Source of the DNA: Streptomyces sp. NBC_01296
GTDB lineage: Bacteria; Actinomycetota; Actinomycetes; Streptomycetales; Streptomycetaceae
Assembly: GCF_035984415.1 (NCBI RefSeq)
Contig: NZ_CP130720.1
Coordinates: 7,378,001-7,442,000, forward strand
Direction of reading: 5' to 3'
DNA length: 64,000 bases
Of this stretch, positions 1-7,499 are shown piece by piece (positions within the stretch are counted from its first letter, which is position 1; every line of letters starts with the position of its first letter). A model generated the notes under the pieces. That model saw only the letters and a list, made by a program, of their open reading frames with translations. It was not told where the DNA came from and did no database searches. Position numbers and translations under genes: made by a program.

Positions 1-1
1 C

Positions 2-904
2 GAGAAGGCCGGCGCCACCGTCCGTACGGGTACGGCCGTCGCGCGGGTCGAGCAGCACGGGGCGGCAGTGCCCGACCGGCGCACGGTCGCCGTGGTGCTC
101 GCCGACGGGGAGACCGTCCTGGCGCGCGCGGTGGTCGGCGCCGACGGCAGTGCGAGCCGGATCGGCGCGCACGTCGGGGTCGAGATGGACCAGGTGGACC
201 TCGGCCTCGAGGCGGAGATCCCGGTCCCGGAGACGGTCGCCGAGGACTGGAAGGGGCGGGTGCTCCTCGACTGGGGCCCGCTGCCCGGCAGTTACGGCTG
301 GGTCTTCCCCAAGGGCGACACCCTCACCGTCGGGGTCATCTCGGCGAAGGGCGACGGCGCCGCGACCAAGCGGTACCTCGAGGACTTCATCGCCCGGCTC
401 GGACTCGCCGGCTTCGAACCCGCCGTCTCCTCCGGGCACCTGACCCGCTGCCGCACGCCCGATTCGCCGCTTTCGCGCGGCCGGGTGCTGGTCGCGGGGG
501 ACGCGGCGGGGCTGCTGGAGCCGTGGACCCGGGAGGGCATCTCCTTCGCGCTGCGCTCGGGTCGGCTGGCCGGGGAGTGGGCCGTGAAGATCTCCGAGGC
601 GCAGGATGCGGTGGACGCGCGCCGCCAGGCCCTCAACTACGCGTTCGCGGTCAAGGCCGGACTGGGCGTGGAGATGAGCGTCGGCAAGCGGATGCTGACG
701 GCCTTCGAGGCCCGTCCGGGCCTGATGCACGCGGCGATCACCGGCTTCCGCCCGGCATGGCGGGCCTTCGCCCGGATCACCCGGGGTGCGACGACGCTGC
801 CCGACCTGGTGCGGACGTATCCGATGGCCCGCAAGGCGCTGCACGCCCTGGACGGCAGGCAGGCGCGGAACCGGGCGCAGGGGCCGGAGAGCGAGCAGGC
901 TTAA
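2..904 (+). CDS. Geranylgeranyl reductase family FAD-dependent oxidoreductase (5'-truncated)
   Basis: The reading frame is open from the first bases of the window, so the N-terminus with the FAD dinucleotide-binding GxGxxG lies outside. The visible part has the second FAD-contact region VVGADGSASR and the family hallmark GDAAGLLEPWTREGI, in which the GDA motif binds FAD ribityl phosphate. Family members reduce isoprenoid double bonds (for example geranylgeranyl side chains of menaquinone or lipids); the substrate here cannot be read from sequence. It ends at a TAA and is followed by a GC-rich dyad. Family assignment is firm, specific role is inference. Confidence 0.85.
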   Translation, partial: EKAGATVRTGTAVARVEQHGAAVPDRRTVAVVLADGETVLARAVVGADGSASRIGAHVGVEMDQVDLGLEAEIPVPETVAEDWKGRVLLDWGPLPGSYGWVFPKGDTLTVGVISAKGDGAATKRYLEDFIARLGLAGFEPAVSSGHLTRCRTPDSPLSRGRVLVAGDAAGLLEPWTREGISFALRSGRLAGEWAVKISEAQDAVDARRQALNYAFAVKAGLGVEMSVGKRMLTAFEARPGLMHAAITGFRPAWRAFARITRGATTLPDLVRTYPMARKALHALDGRQARNRAQGPESEQA

Positions 905-911
905 CGGGTCC

Positions 912-942
912 CGGGCCCGGGGCCGGGCCTGTTCCGGGCCCG
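912..942 (+). terminator. Possible stem-loop terminator after the reductase gene
   Basis: CGGGCCCGG at 912-920 pairs perfectly with CCGGGCCCG at 934-942 across a 13-nt loop, starting 8 nt after the TAA. There is no T-run, as is common for Streptomyces terminators. Confidence 0.4.
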
Positions 943-1038
943 TGTGTGGACGATGGTGGCGGTCTTGTCGGGGGTATGGGCAAGGCCGCCGCTGTTTTCG
1001 TCCTGGCGCGGCGGGCGGAGCGTGGTGCGCCCCGTCCG

Positions 1039-1500
1039 TCAGTTCGACATGGTGATGCGGAAGACCGGGTGGTCGCCGGCGGTCGCCTGGAGCTCGGCGT
1101 CGGTGGACTGCGCGGTGACGCCCTGGAAGAAGCGGCCGACCTCCCAGCCCCACTTCTCCAGGTAGGCGCGCAGCACGGCGGCTTTCTGCGCCGGGTCGGT
1201 GAGCTCGGTGACCGTGAACGTGCGCACCTTGCGGCCCACGCGGAGCTCGCCGCCGCCCGCCACCCGCATGTTGCGGACCCACTGGGAGTGGCCGCGCGCC
1301 GACACCAGGTACTGCTCGCCCTCGTACATGTGCGGATTGACCGGGATCCGCTGCATCTCGCCGGACTTGCGGCCGCGCACCGACAGCTCGGCGGTGCCGG
1401 CCAGGCTGATGCCGAGCCGGGCCAGCTTCCCGAAGAGGGAGTTGAAGCGGGTTTCGAGAGCGCCGGCCTGGACGTAGTACGGGGTGGGCCTGCTGCTCAT
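1039..1500 (-). CDS. Nitroreductase family deazaflavin (F420)-dependent oxidoreductase
   Basis: A 153-residue protein of the Ddn/FGD-like split-barrel family that uses reduced coenzyme F420 to reduce organic substrates. The core signature is visible: an N-terminal helix with NSLFGKLARLG, then the strand ELSVRGRKSGEMQRIPVNP and the segment YLVSARGHSQWVRNMR, typical of F420 phosphate binding. The ATG at 1500 is preceded by GGAGG at normal spacing. It is divergent from a TetR gene, with two dyads (15 and 13 bp) in the 147-bp gap, so it is the likely regulated target of that repressor. Substrate unknown. Confidence 0.88.
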   Translation of the reverse strand: MSSRPTPYYVQAGALETRFNSLFGKLARLGISLAGTAELSVRGRKSGEMQRIPVNPHMYEGEQYLVSARGHSQWVRNMRVAGGGELRVGRKVRTFTVTELTDPAQKAAVLRAYLEKWGWEVGRFFQGVTAQSTDAELQATAGDHPVFRITMSN

Positions 1501-1521
1501 GACTGCCTCCGGGGCACTTGG

Positions 1522-1536
1522 GAGAGCGGTGCTCTC
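1522..1536. promoter_or_regulatory. TetR operator candidate 1 (GAGAGC-N3-GCTCTC)
   Basis: Perfect 6-bp arms around GGT. It lies 22 nt upstream of the divergent F420-oxidoreductase start, and the same core (AGAGC-N3-GCTCT) recurs at 1575-1587. Confidence 0.55.
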
Positions 1537-1574
1537 GCTTGAGACCAGTGTGCACGGATCGCTGCACCAAGGCA

Positions 1575-1587
1575 AGAGCAGTGCTCT
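1575..1587. promoter_or_regulatory. TetR operator candidate 2 (AGAGC-N3-GCTCT)
   Basis: A second copy of the dyad, 52 bp centre to centre from the first. A degenerate third copy, GGGC-ACT-GCTCT (1614-1625), lies just upstream of the predicted -10 of the TetR gene, which would allow autoregulation. Confidence 0.55.
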
Positions 1588-1635
1588 CGAAATGGATCGG
1601 CGATCCCATTTTTGGGCACTGCTCTGGCTTCGTGG

Positions 1636-1641
1636 CACACT
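1636..1641 (+). promoter_or_regulatory. -10-like hexamer for a leaderless TetR transcript
   Basis: CACACT ends 6 nt before the ATG at 1648 and there is no Shine-Dalgarno sequence, the geometry expected for a leaderless mRNA. Inference from spacing only. Confidence 0.4.
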
Positions 1642-1647
1642 GCTCGT

Positions 1648-2346
1648 ATGAGTACCGTGCGCGGGGCCCGGGAGCGGGCCCGTATCGAGGTCACCGCCGC
1701 CATCAAGGACGAGGCGCGCCGCATGCTGGCGGCCGAGGGCGCCGCCAAGCTCTCGCTGCGCGCCGTGGCCCGCGAGCTGGGCATGGTCTCCTCGGCCCTC
1801 TACCGCTACTTCCCCAGCCGCGACGAGCTCCTCACCGCCCTCATCGTCGACGCCTACGACAGCATCGGCGCCGCCGCCGAGCAGGCCGACGCGCGCACCC
1901 TCGCCGCCGGCGCCCCGCCCCTCGAGCGCTGGATCTCCGTCTGCGAGGCCGTCCGCGCCTGGGCCCTGGGCCACCCGCACGAGTACTCCCTCATCTACGG
2001 CTCCCCGGTCCCCGGCTACAGCGCCCCCATGGACACCGTCGGCCCCGCCTCCCGCGTCGGCAACACCCTCATCGCGATCGTCCGCGCCGCCCACGCCGGC
2101 CGCGGCCTCGCGCTCCCGCCGCTGCCCGCCGGCCTGCGTCCCGAAGCCGTTCGGATGACCGCGGATTTCGCCGAAGGCCTGCCGCCCGAGGTCACCGCCG
2201 CCCTGGTCGCGGCCTGGGCGCAGCTGGTCGGGCTCGTCTCCTTCGAGCTGTTCGGCCAGTTCAACCGGGTCGTCGAGGACCGTGCCACCTTCTTCACGCA
2301 CGCCGCCGGCCAACTGGCCCACGGGGTCGGGCTGCCCACCGTATGA
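1648..2346 (+). CDS. TetR/AcrR family transcriptional regulator
   Basis: A 232-residue repressor. The N-terminal helix-turn-helix spans roughly residues 10-55 (LSLRAVARELGMVSSALYRY followed by FPSRDELL), which is the TetR DNA-recognition signature. The C-terminal ligand domain resembles the WHG/TetR_C group of Streptomyces regulators (WALGHPHEYSLIYGSPVPGY). An upstream in-frame ATG at 1612 would add 12 residues, but the ATG at 1648 has a well-placed -10 and starts with the normal short N-arm. It is divergent from the F420-dependent oxidoreductase and probably controls both promoters through the dyads at 1522-1587. Ligand unknown. Confidence 0.88.
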   Translation: MSTVRGARERARIEVTAAIKDEARRMLAAEGAAKLSLRAVARELGMVSSALYRYFPSRDELLTALIVDAYDSIGAAAEQADARTLAAGAPPLERWISVCEAVRAWALGHPHEYSLIYGSPVPGYSAPMDTVGPASRVGNTLIAIVRAAHAGRGLALPPLPAGLRPEAVRMTADFAEGLPPEVTAALVAAWAQLVGLVSFELFGQFNRVVEDRATFFTHAAGQLAHGVGLPTV

Positions 2347-2486
2347 CCACGGCTCACGTGATGAGGTGACAGATCGCTTGTCTGTTCCTCGTATCAATGT
2401 GAGTGGTTCGGCTTTCACCGAACGGGCGCCCGTCTAGTGTTCGTCGGGTCGTGCTCCTGCCCCCGCCCCTCGTCGGAGGAACAGCC

Positions 2487-3431
2487 ATGGCCCGCGCAGT
2501 GAAGGCCCTGTACGCCGTCCTGATCACCTCCTTACTGGCCGCCCCGGCGCTGGTCGTCACCGTTTCGGCCGGCACGGGCGAAGTGGCCGCGGCCGAGGAT
2601 GCCGCCCCGTCCCCCAGACCCCGGATAGCCGGCGTGCGGGGCCTGGAGATCGGCGTTCCCGCGTACGCATGGGCCGGCGCCCCCATGCTCGGCGACCTCG
2701 TCGCCACCACACCCGCCGCCTCCGTGGTGGTCCTCAACCCCGGCAACGGGGACGACCCCTTCGACGCGCCCTGGCAGGCCCGCGCCGACGCGCTGCGGGC
2801 CGGGACCACCGCCACCGGCGAGAGGACCAAGGTCCTCGGCTACGTCCACACCGACCACGGCAACCGCGACATCGCCGCCGTGAAGGCCTCCGTCGACAAC
2901 TACCTCAAGACCCGCGACGGCCGCCTGCACGTGGACGGCATCTTCTTCGACGTGGTCAGCCGCGACTGCGGCCCCGGCAACGCCACCCGAGACCACTACG
3001 CACAGCTGCGCGCGTACGTGCAGGACACCATGAACGACGCCGACCCCACCGCGCCGGACCTCGTGGTCGACAACCCCGGCACCGCCATCGCCGACTGCTA
3101 CCTGGAACCGGGCCACCGCACCGCGGACGTCTTCGTCACCTACGAGGACACGTACGCCGCGTACACGGGCGGCGGCTGGCCCGGCGGGAACGTCTTCGGC
3201 GCGTCGGGCGCCTACCGCCCCGGCACGGAACTCGACCCGACCGGCACCGCGTTCTGGCACCTCGTCCACGCGGTCCCGGACGCCGCCGCCATGCGCACCA
3301 CCCTCCGCACGGCCTTCGACCGCGGCGCGGGCTACGCGTACGCGACCGGCACGCTCATGCCGAACCCGTGGGACGAATCGCCGAGTTGGAAGTTCCGCAG
3401 CCAGACCGCGTACGCCGCCACCGTGGGCTGA
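2487..3431 (+). CDS. Secreted spherulation-specific family 4 (spherulin-4-like) protein
   Basis: A 314-residue protein with an N-terminal signal peptide (MARAVKALYAVLITSLLAAP, then an Ala-rich cleavage region). The mature part has the spherulin-4 pattern: GVPAYAW, then VVLNPGNGDDPF, a GYVHTDHGNRD strand and the DGIFFDVVSRDCG motif with acidic residues in a putative TIM-barrel-like glycosidase fold. Biochemical function in bacteria is largely unsettled; a polysaccharide-active role is inference. The ATG at 2487 was chosen because GGAGG sits 7 nt upstream and the signal peptide begins there. Transcribed alone. Confidence 0.75.
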   Translation: MARAVKALYAVLITSLLAAPALVVTVSAGTGEVAAAEDAAPSPRPRIAGVRGLEIGVPAYAWAGAPMLGDLVATTPAASVVVLNPGNGDDPFDAPWQARADALRAGTTATGERTKVLGYVHTDHGNRDIAAVKASVDNYLKTRDGRLHVDGIFFDVVSRDCGPGNATRDHYAQLRAYVQDTMNDADPTAPDLVVDNPGTAIADCYLEPGHRTADVFVTYEDTYAAYTGGGWPGGNVFGASGAYRPGTELDPTGTAFWHLVHAVPDAAAMRTTLRTAFDRGAGYAYATGTLMPNPWDESPSWKFRSQTAYAATVG

Positions 3432-3512
3432 CCCCGCCGCCAACGGGCCGCACCGCTCGAACGGGAGCAGGATCTGCTCGCGGCGTTCTCGCCGCCCGTC
3501 CGAACGCGGCGG

Positions 3513-3764
3513 TCAGCGACCGTTGTTCTCCGGGCGGCGGGCGAAGCGCCACAGGACGTGCGTGACCCGGAACAGGAACGCCGCCCCGGCCAGCACCCCG
3601 CCCGTCAGGGTCAGGACGGCATCGGTGGTGGGGGAGACGTCGAAGACCAGGGCGGGGCCGTACACCGCCCCGAACACGAGGGCGGCCGCGAAGCACGCGC
3701 TGACGAAGGCGTAGCCGATCTCTATCGTGATCGCGTCGCGGTCCTCCTGTGTACGTCGTTCCAT
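3513..3764 (-). CDS. Small two-TM membrane protein (DUF6332-like)
   Basis: An 83-residue protein with a short charged N-terminus (MERRTQEDRDA) and two hydrophobic helices (about residues 15-42 and 46-68), ending in RRPENNGR. The size and topology match a Streptomyces-restricted family I recall as DUF6332; that label is from memory and should be checked. No function can be assigned. The ATG is only 6 nt from a GACACT hexamer with TTGTGA 18 nt further upstream, a convincing leaderless promoter. Confidence 0.65.
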   Translation of the reverse strand: MERRTQEDRDAITIEIGYAFVSACFAAALVFGAVYGPALVFDVSPTTDAVLTLTGGVLAGAAFLFRVTHVLWRFARRPENNGR

Positions 3765-3770
3765 GCACGC

Positions 3771-3776
3771 AGTGTC
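3771..3776 (-). promoter_or_regulatory. -10 hexamer GACACT, leaderless start of the DUF6332-like gene
   Basis: On the minus strand TTGTGA - 18 nt - GACACT - 6 nt - ATG. No Shine-Dalgarno sequence is present. Confidence 0.5.
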
Positions 3777-3822
3777 ACAGCTCGTACCGTACGGTCACAA
3801 GAGTGCCGCAGGGCGGCTCCGG

Positions 3823-4569
3823 TCAGCCGATGCCGGCCGTCTCGGCCCAGTGCCGCGCCAGCGACTCGTCCCCGGTCACCCCGGGGCCCAGCAGCGGGAG
3901 CCGGTTCCACAGCGCCGCGTACAGCCACGCCGCCTCGCCGACGACTTCGCAGTCCGCCGGTTCGCCCGTGTCGCCCGCCACCGTGCGGGGCGGCTCCGCC
4001 GACAGGTGCATGGTCCACACCGCGCCCGTGTCGGCAGCGCGGATCCGCAGCACCCGCGGCTCCTCGGTCCGCATCCGGCTGCGCGGCCGCGCATGGAAGC
4101 CCGTCAGCAGTTCGTCCACCCCGTCCTCGGCGAACTCCGGTGCCAGCGGTGCGAAGGCCACGCCGAGCGCCGCCTCCGCGTCCATCCGGTGCACGGCGGT
4201 CTCGTGCGCCTGCCGGCGCGCCCAGAACGCCAGCGGCGACGGCGCGGCCGTCGGCAGGAAGGTCCAGCACTGCACATCGGCCGGAGCCTCGGTCAGCGTC
4301 CGGACCAGGGCCTCGTGCGCCTCCCGGTACCAGGCCAGCAGCTCGGAGCCGACCAGCTCGGGGGCGTCCGGGAACGGGCCCGGCTCCACGACGGCGTCCC
4401 TGACGTACCCGGCGGCCCACCGGTGCACCGCACCCGTGTGCTGCAGCAGATCGGAAACCCGCCACCCCGGACAGGTGGGCACCGGGGCATCCGTACCCGC
4501 CCGTTCGGCCGTGTCGGCGAGCAACTCGCCTTCCCGCGCAAGGGTCTCCACATACTCTGTGATCTTCAT
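3823..4569 (-). CDS. Maleylpyruvate isomerase family mycothiol-dependent enzyme
   Basis: A 248-residue protein of the DinB/MDMPI superfamily. The N-terminal four-helix metal-binding domain contains CPGWRVSDLLQHTGAVHRW, supplying a conserved His, plus ARRQAHETAVHRMDA with further His/Glu ligands of the metal site. The C-terminal MDMPI_C-type domain contains LWNRLPLLG. Characterised relatives use mycothiol as cofactor for isomerisation or thiol transfer; the substrate here is unknown. The start at 4569 lies 6 nt from a GACACT hexamer. The gene is divergent from the AlkB-like gene with only 36 bp between them. Confidence 0.85.
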   Translation of the reverse strand: MKITEYVETLAREGELLADTAERAGTDAPVPTCPGWRVSDLLQHTGAVHRWAAGYVRDAVVEPGPFPDAPELVGSELLAWYREAHEALVRTLTEAPADVQCWTFLPTAAPSPLAFWARRQAHETAVHRMDAEAALGVAFAPLAPEFAEDGVDELLTGFHARPRSRMRTEEPRVLRIRAADTGAVWTMHLSAEPPRTVAGDTGEPADCEVVGEAAWLYAALWNRLPLLGPGVTGDESLARHWAETAGIG

Positions 4570-4575
4570 GCGGGC

Positions 4576-4599
4576 AGTGTCCCACCGACCGGCGACAAT
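4576..4599. promoter_or_regulatory. Back-to-back leaderless promoters between the mycothiol-enzyme and AlkB genes
   Basis: In the 36-bp gap, minus-strand GACACT (4576-4581) ends 6 nt from the ATG at 4569, and plus-strand GACAAT (4594-4599) ends 6 nt from the ATG at 4606. Neither start has a Shine-Dalgarno sequence. The two -35 regions must overlap the opposite promoter. Confidence 0.45.
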
Positions 4600-4605
4600 G
4601 GGGCC

Positions 4606-5322
4606 ATGGACGGGGAACCCGCGGAACTCTTCCCGCGCGAGCGGACCGAGATCGCCCCCGGCGCCGTGCACGTGCCCGACTGGCTCGCGCCCGAGCGCCA
4701 GCGGGAGCTGCTCGAGGCCTGCCGCGCCTGGGCGCGCCCGCCCGCAGGGCTGCGCACCGTACGGACACCCGGCGGCGGGACGATGACCGCCCGCCAGGTG
4801 TGCCTCGGGCTGCACTGGTACCCGTACGGGTACGCCCGCACCGCGGTGGACGGCGACGGGGCCCCGGTCAAACCGATGCCCGGCCGGCTCGCGGAGCTGG
4901 GGCGCGAGGCGGTGACCGCGGCGTACGGCCGGCCGGCGCCGGCCGGGGGCGGGGCGGGAACCGGAACCGGAACCGGAACCGGAGCCGCCGAGGAGTACGA
5001 CATCGCGCTGATCAACTTCTACGACGGCGACTCCCGCATGGGCATGCACCGCGACGCCGAGGAGAAGTCCGGGGCGCCGGTCGTCTCCCTCAGCCTCGGC
5101 GATACGTGCGTCTTCCGCTTCGGCAACACCGCCTCCCGTGGCCGCCCCTACCAGGACGTGCTGCTGCGCAGCGGCGATCTGTTCGTCTTCGGCGGCCCGG
5201 CCCGGCTGGCCTATCACGGGGTGCCGAAGGTCCTGCCCGGCACCGGCCCGCCCTGGCTCGGGCTGACCGGGCGGCTGAACATCACCCTGCGGATCGGCGG
5301 GCTGGGGACACCGCCCGACTGA
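4606..5322 (+). CDS. alkB: AlkB-like 2-oxoglutarate/Fe(II)-dependent DNA repair dioxygenase
   Basis: A 238-residue 2OG-Fe(II) oxygenase of the AlkB family, which oxidatively demethylates alkylated bases such as 1-meA and 3-meC. The Fe ligands are visible in MGMHRDAEE (HxD) and in the distal His of LAYHGV. The 2OG-binding arginines are in GRLNITLR, and NFYDGDSRMGMH is the classic AlkB strand. A hexanucleotide repeat inserts a GTGTGTGTG-like tract (about residues 118-127) into the loop before the core. Transcription is probably leaderless. Family confident; in-vivo substrate (DNA or RNA) inferred. Confidence 0.9.
   Translation: MDGEPAELFPRERTEIAPGAVHVPDWLAPERQRELLEACRAWARPPAGLRTVRTPGGGTMTARQVCLGLHWYPYGYARTAVDGDGAPVKPMPGRLAELGREAVTAAYGRPAPAGGGAGTGTGTGTGAAEEYDIALINFYDGDSRMGMHRDAEEKSGAPVVSLSLGDTCVFRFGNTASRGRPYQDVLLRSGDLFVFGGPARLAYHGVPKVLPGTGPPWLGLTGRLNITLRIGGLGTPPD
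4958..4984. repeat. Short hexanucleotide tandem repeat (GGAACC)4 inside alkB
   Basis: Four consecutive GGAACC units followed by GGAGCC encode alternating Gly-Thr in a surface loop. The unit is a multiple of 3, so length changes would stay in frame. Confidence 0.7.
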
Positions 5323-5366
5323 CCGGCGGCGCCGCGCACACCGCCGATCATGCGAGGATCCCTGTC

Positions 5367-6602
5367 ATGAACGGCAACGGGGCCCCACCGCGGGTGGGGG
5401 AGAGGACCAAGCTGGAGCGGGGCCGCGGCGCCCTCGGCCCGGCGCTGGAGCTCGTCCACACGGGCCGGGCCCCGACCCGCGCCGTCCTGACGGCCGAGCT
5501 CGGCGTCACCCGTGCCACCGCCGGGGCCGTCGCCGCCGAGCTGGAGGCGCTCGGGCTGATCCGCGTGGACTCCCGCCCGGGTGGCGCCGGCGGCACCCAG
5601 GGCCGTCCCTCGCACCGGCTCTCCATCGACGAGAACGGCCCCGTGGCGCTGGCCGCGCAGGTCCACCCCGACGGGTTCCGGGCCGCGCTGGTCGGCCTCG
5701 GCGGCCGGATCGTGGCCACCGCCCCGGGCAAGGTCACGGTCTCCGCGGACCCGGCGCAGGTGCTGGGCGCCGTCGTCGAGGCGGGTGCGGCGCTGCTCGC
5801 CGACACCGGCCGCCGCTGCATCGGTGCCGGACTCGCGGTCCCGTCGGCGGTCGCGGAGCCGGACGGTACGGCGCTCAACCCGCTGCACCTGGCCTGGCCG
5901 GCCGGGTCTCCCGTACGGGCGGTGTTCGCGGAGTGCGTGAAGGCGGCCGGGATCGACGGCCCGGCGCTGACCGGGAACGACGTCAACCTGGCCGCGCTCG
6001 CCGAGCACCGGCACGGCGCGGGCCGCAGCGCCCAGCACCTGCTGTGCGTGGCCACGGGCCACCGCGGGGTGGGCGGCGCGCTGGTGCTGGACGGCCGCCT
6101 GCACAGCGGGAGTTCGGGCCTCGCACTGGAGGTCGGCCACCTCACCGTCAACCCGGAGGGGCGGCCCTGCCACTGCGGCAGCCGCGGCTGCCTGGACGTG
6201 GAGGCGGACCCGCTGGCCTTCCTGACCACGGCGGGCCGCACCCCGGGCCCGGAGGTGTCGCTGCTCCAGCAGGCCCGCGACCTGCTGCGCGAGGAGTACG
6301 CGGAGCCGGCGGTACGGGCGGCCGCCGAGGAGCTCATCGACCGGCTGGGCCTCGGCCTCGCGGGGCTCGTGAACATCCTGAACCCGGACCGGATCATCCT
6401 GGGCGGCCTGCACCGGGAGCTGCTGCACGCGGACCCGGAGCGGCTGCGCGCGGTGGTCGCGGACCGCAGCCTGTGGGGGCGCAGCGGGGGAGTGCCGATC
6501 CTGCCGTGCACCCTGGACCACAACAGCCTGGTCGGCGCGGCGGAACTGGCCTGGCAGCCGGTGCTGGACGACCCGCTGGGGGCCTTGGGCGCGGCGGCCT
6601 AG
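5367..6602 (+). CDS. ROK family protein (NagC/XylR-type regulator or sugar kinase)
   Basis: A 411-residue ROK protein with an N-terminal winged helix-turn-helix (LTAELGVTRATAGAVAAELE, about residues 40-60), so the NagC/XylR-like regulator class is favoured. The ROK core carries the zinc-binding signature (CHCGSRGCLD, about residues 269-278) preceded by the EVGH motif, and GLVNILNPDRIILGG near the C-terminus. In ROK repressors a sugar or sugar-phosphate effector releases DNA. No sugar-transport or catabolic gene is adjacent, so its targets are elsewhere or unrecognised. Confidence 0.85.
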   Translation: MNGNGAPPRVGERTKLERGRGALGPALELVHTGRAPTRAVLTAELGVTRATAGAVAAELEALGLIRVDSRPGGAGGTQGRPSHRLSIDENGPVALAAQVHPDGFRAALVGLGGRIVATAPGKVTVSADPAQVLGAVVEAGAALLADTGRRCIGAGLAVPSAVAEPDGTALNPLHLAWPAGSPVRAVFAECVKAAGIDGPALTGNDVNLAALAEHRHGAGRSAQHLLCVATGHRGVGGALVLDGRLHSGSSGLALEVGHLTVNPEGRPCHCGSRGCLDVEADPLAFLTTAGRTPGPEVSLLQQARDLLREEYAEPAVRAAAEELIDRLGLGLAGLVNILNPDRIILGGLHRELLHADPERLRAVVADRSLWGRSGGVPILPCTLDHNSLVGAAELAWQPVLDDPLGALGAAA

Positions 6603-6604
6603 GA

Positions 6605-6620
6605 GACGCCCCAGGGCGTC
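6605..6620. terminator. Short stem-loop after the ROK gene
   Basis: GACGCC-CCAG-GGCGTC begins 3 nt after the stop codon. A 6-bp GC stem between convergent genes could stop transcription from either side. Confidence 0.35.
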
Positions 6621-6627
6621 CCTGGCC

Positions 6628-6678
6628 GGGCTCGCCGCCGATCAGGCCGATCAGGCCGATCAGGCCGGGCTCGCCGCC
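6628..6678. repeat. Triplicated GATCAGGCC flanked by GGGCTCGCCGCC direct repeats
   Basis: Three head-to-tail GATCAGGCC copies (6640-6666) are bracketed by identical 12-bp sequences at 6628-6639 and 6667-6678. The block sits in the 150-bp gap between two convergent genes. Confidence 0.8.
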
Positions 6679-6752
6679 GGGTCGGCGCCGGGCCCGGCCG
6701 GCGCCCTGGCAGCGCTGGTGCTGCCGGGGCGCGGGATGCGGCGGCGGAACCC

Positions 6753-7301
6753 TCACCCGGGCCTGGCGCCGACCGACGCCGCCACCGGCATGACCGTCGG
6801 GACGGCGCCCGGGTCCACGGCGACGACCACCGTCGGCACGGGTTCTCGTACGGGCATCGATCCGTTGCCGACCGGACGCTGCTGCGCCGATGCCGCCGGG
6901 GCGGCGCGGAGCGAGAACCACACCACCTTGCCGGGGCCGTCGGCCTGGTTGCGCGCGCCCCAGGCCTCGCTGACCGCCGCGACCAGCGCGAGCCCGCGCC
7001 CGCAGGTCTCCAGGGCGTCCGCGGCCGCCTCCCGCAGTACGGGAAGCCGCGGATCGCTGTCGTACACCGAGACCGTGAGCCGCCCCAGCCGCAGCTCGAT
7101 CTCGACCGTGCACGTCTTGTCCGGCTGCGCATGGCGGTGGACGTTGCTGAGCAGCTCCGTCACGCCGAGCGCAGCCCGGTCTATGAGCGGATCGAGCTGC
7201 CAGTGGCGCAGTTGCGCCGAAACGATCCTTCGGATCTGCCCGATCCGGGACGGCAAGGCCTGCAGTTCCACGACGCAGTGCCTGCGTGAATGACTGATCA
7301 C
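6753..7301 (-). CDS. Anti-sigma-type ATP-binding protein (HATPase_c_2, SpoIIAB/RsbW-like)
   Basis: A 182-residue stand-alone GHKL ATPase. The N-box is ELLSNVHRHA (about residues 49-58), the G1 region is DSDPRLP and the G2 region is GRGLALV. The last ~50 residues are low-complexity Pro/Val. Streptomyces encode dozens of these; the characterised ones bind sigma factors or anti-sigma-factor antagonists as serine kinases. No partner sigma factor or STAS protein is next to it, so partners are unknown. A 13-bp perfect palindrome (7330-7342) sits 28 bp upstream of its start. Confidence 0.85.
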   Translation of the reverse strand: MISHSRRHCVVELQALPSRIGQIRRIVSAQLRHWQLDPLIDRAALGVTELLSNVHRHAQPDKTCTVEIELRLGRLTVSVYDSDPRLPVLREAAADALETCGRGLALVAAVSEAWGARNQADGPGKVVWFSLRAAPAASAQQRPVGNGSMPVREPVPTVVVAVDPGAVPTVMPVAASVGARPG

Positions 7302-7329
7302 GGCTGCGACTCCCCGACATGAGTGTTAC

Positions 7330-7342
7330 GGGTGCTGCACCC
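7330..7342. promoter_or_regulatory. Palindrome GGGTGC-T-GCACCC in a divergent promoter region
   Basis: A perfect 6-bp dyad around a single T, in the 198-bp gap between the divergent ATPase and cysteine desulfhydrase genes, close to the ATPase start. Possible operator; no binding protein can be named. Confidence 0.35.
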
Positions 7343-7451
7343 TCGGTAATGCTCCACCAGGGTCACCCACGGTGCCCGTGTATGCAACCGAACGCGATCG
7401 AAAGCGATCCGCATAGATACCCAAAGTGACCGTTTGTGCAGGTGAGGGGGG

Positions 7452-7491
7452 TACATTGCGAAAGCAGGGGGCGAAGAACCGCACGAAGGAG
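7452..7491 (+). promoter_or_regulatory. Probable -10 (TACATT) and RBS (AAGGAG) for the cysteine desulfhydrase gene
   Basis: TACATT at 7452-7457 and AAGGAG at 7486-7491 lie 8 nt upstream of the ATG at 7500. A GCGATC-GAAA-GCGATC direct repeat is found further upstream (about 7394-7409). The -35 element is not clear. Confidence 0.4.
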
Positions 7492-7499
7492 CAAGGCGC

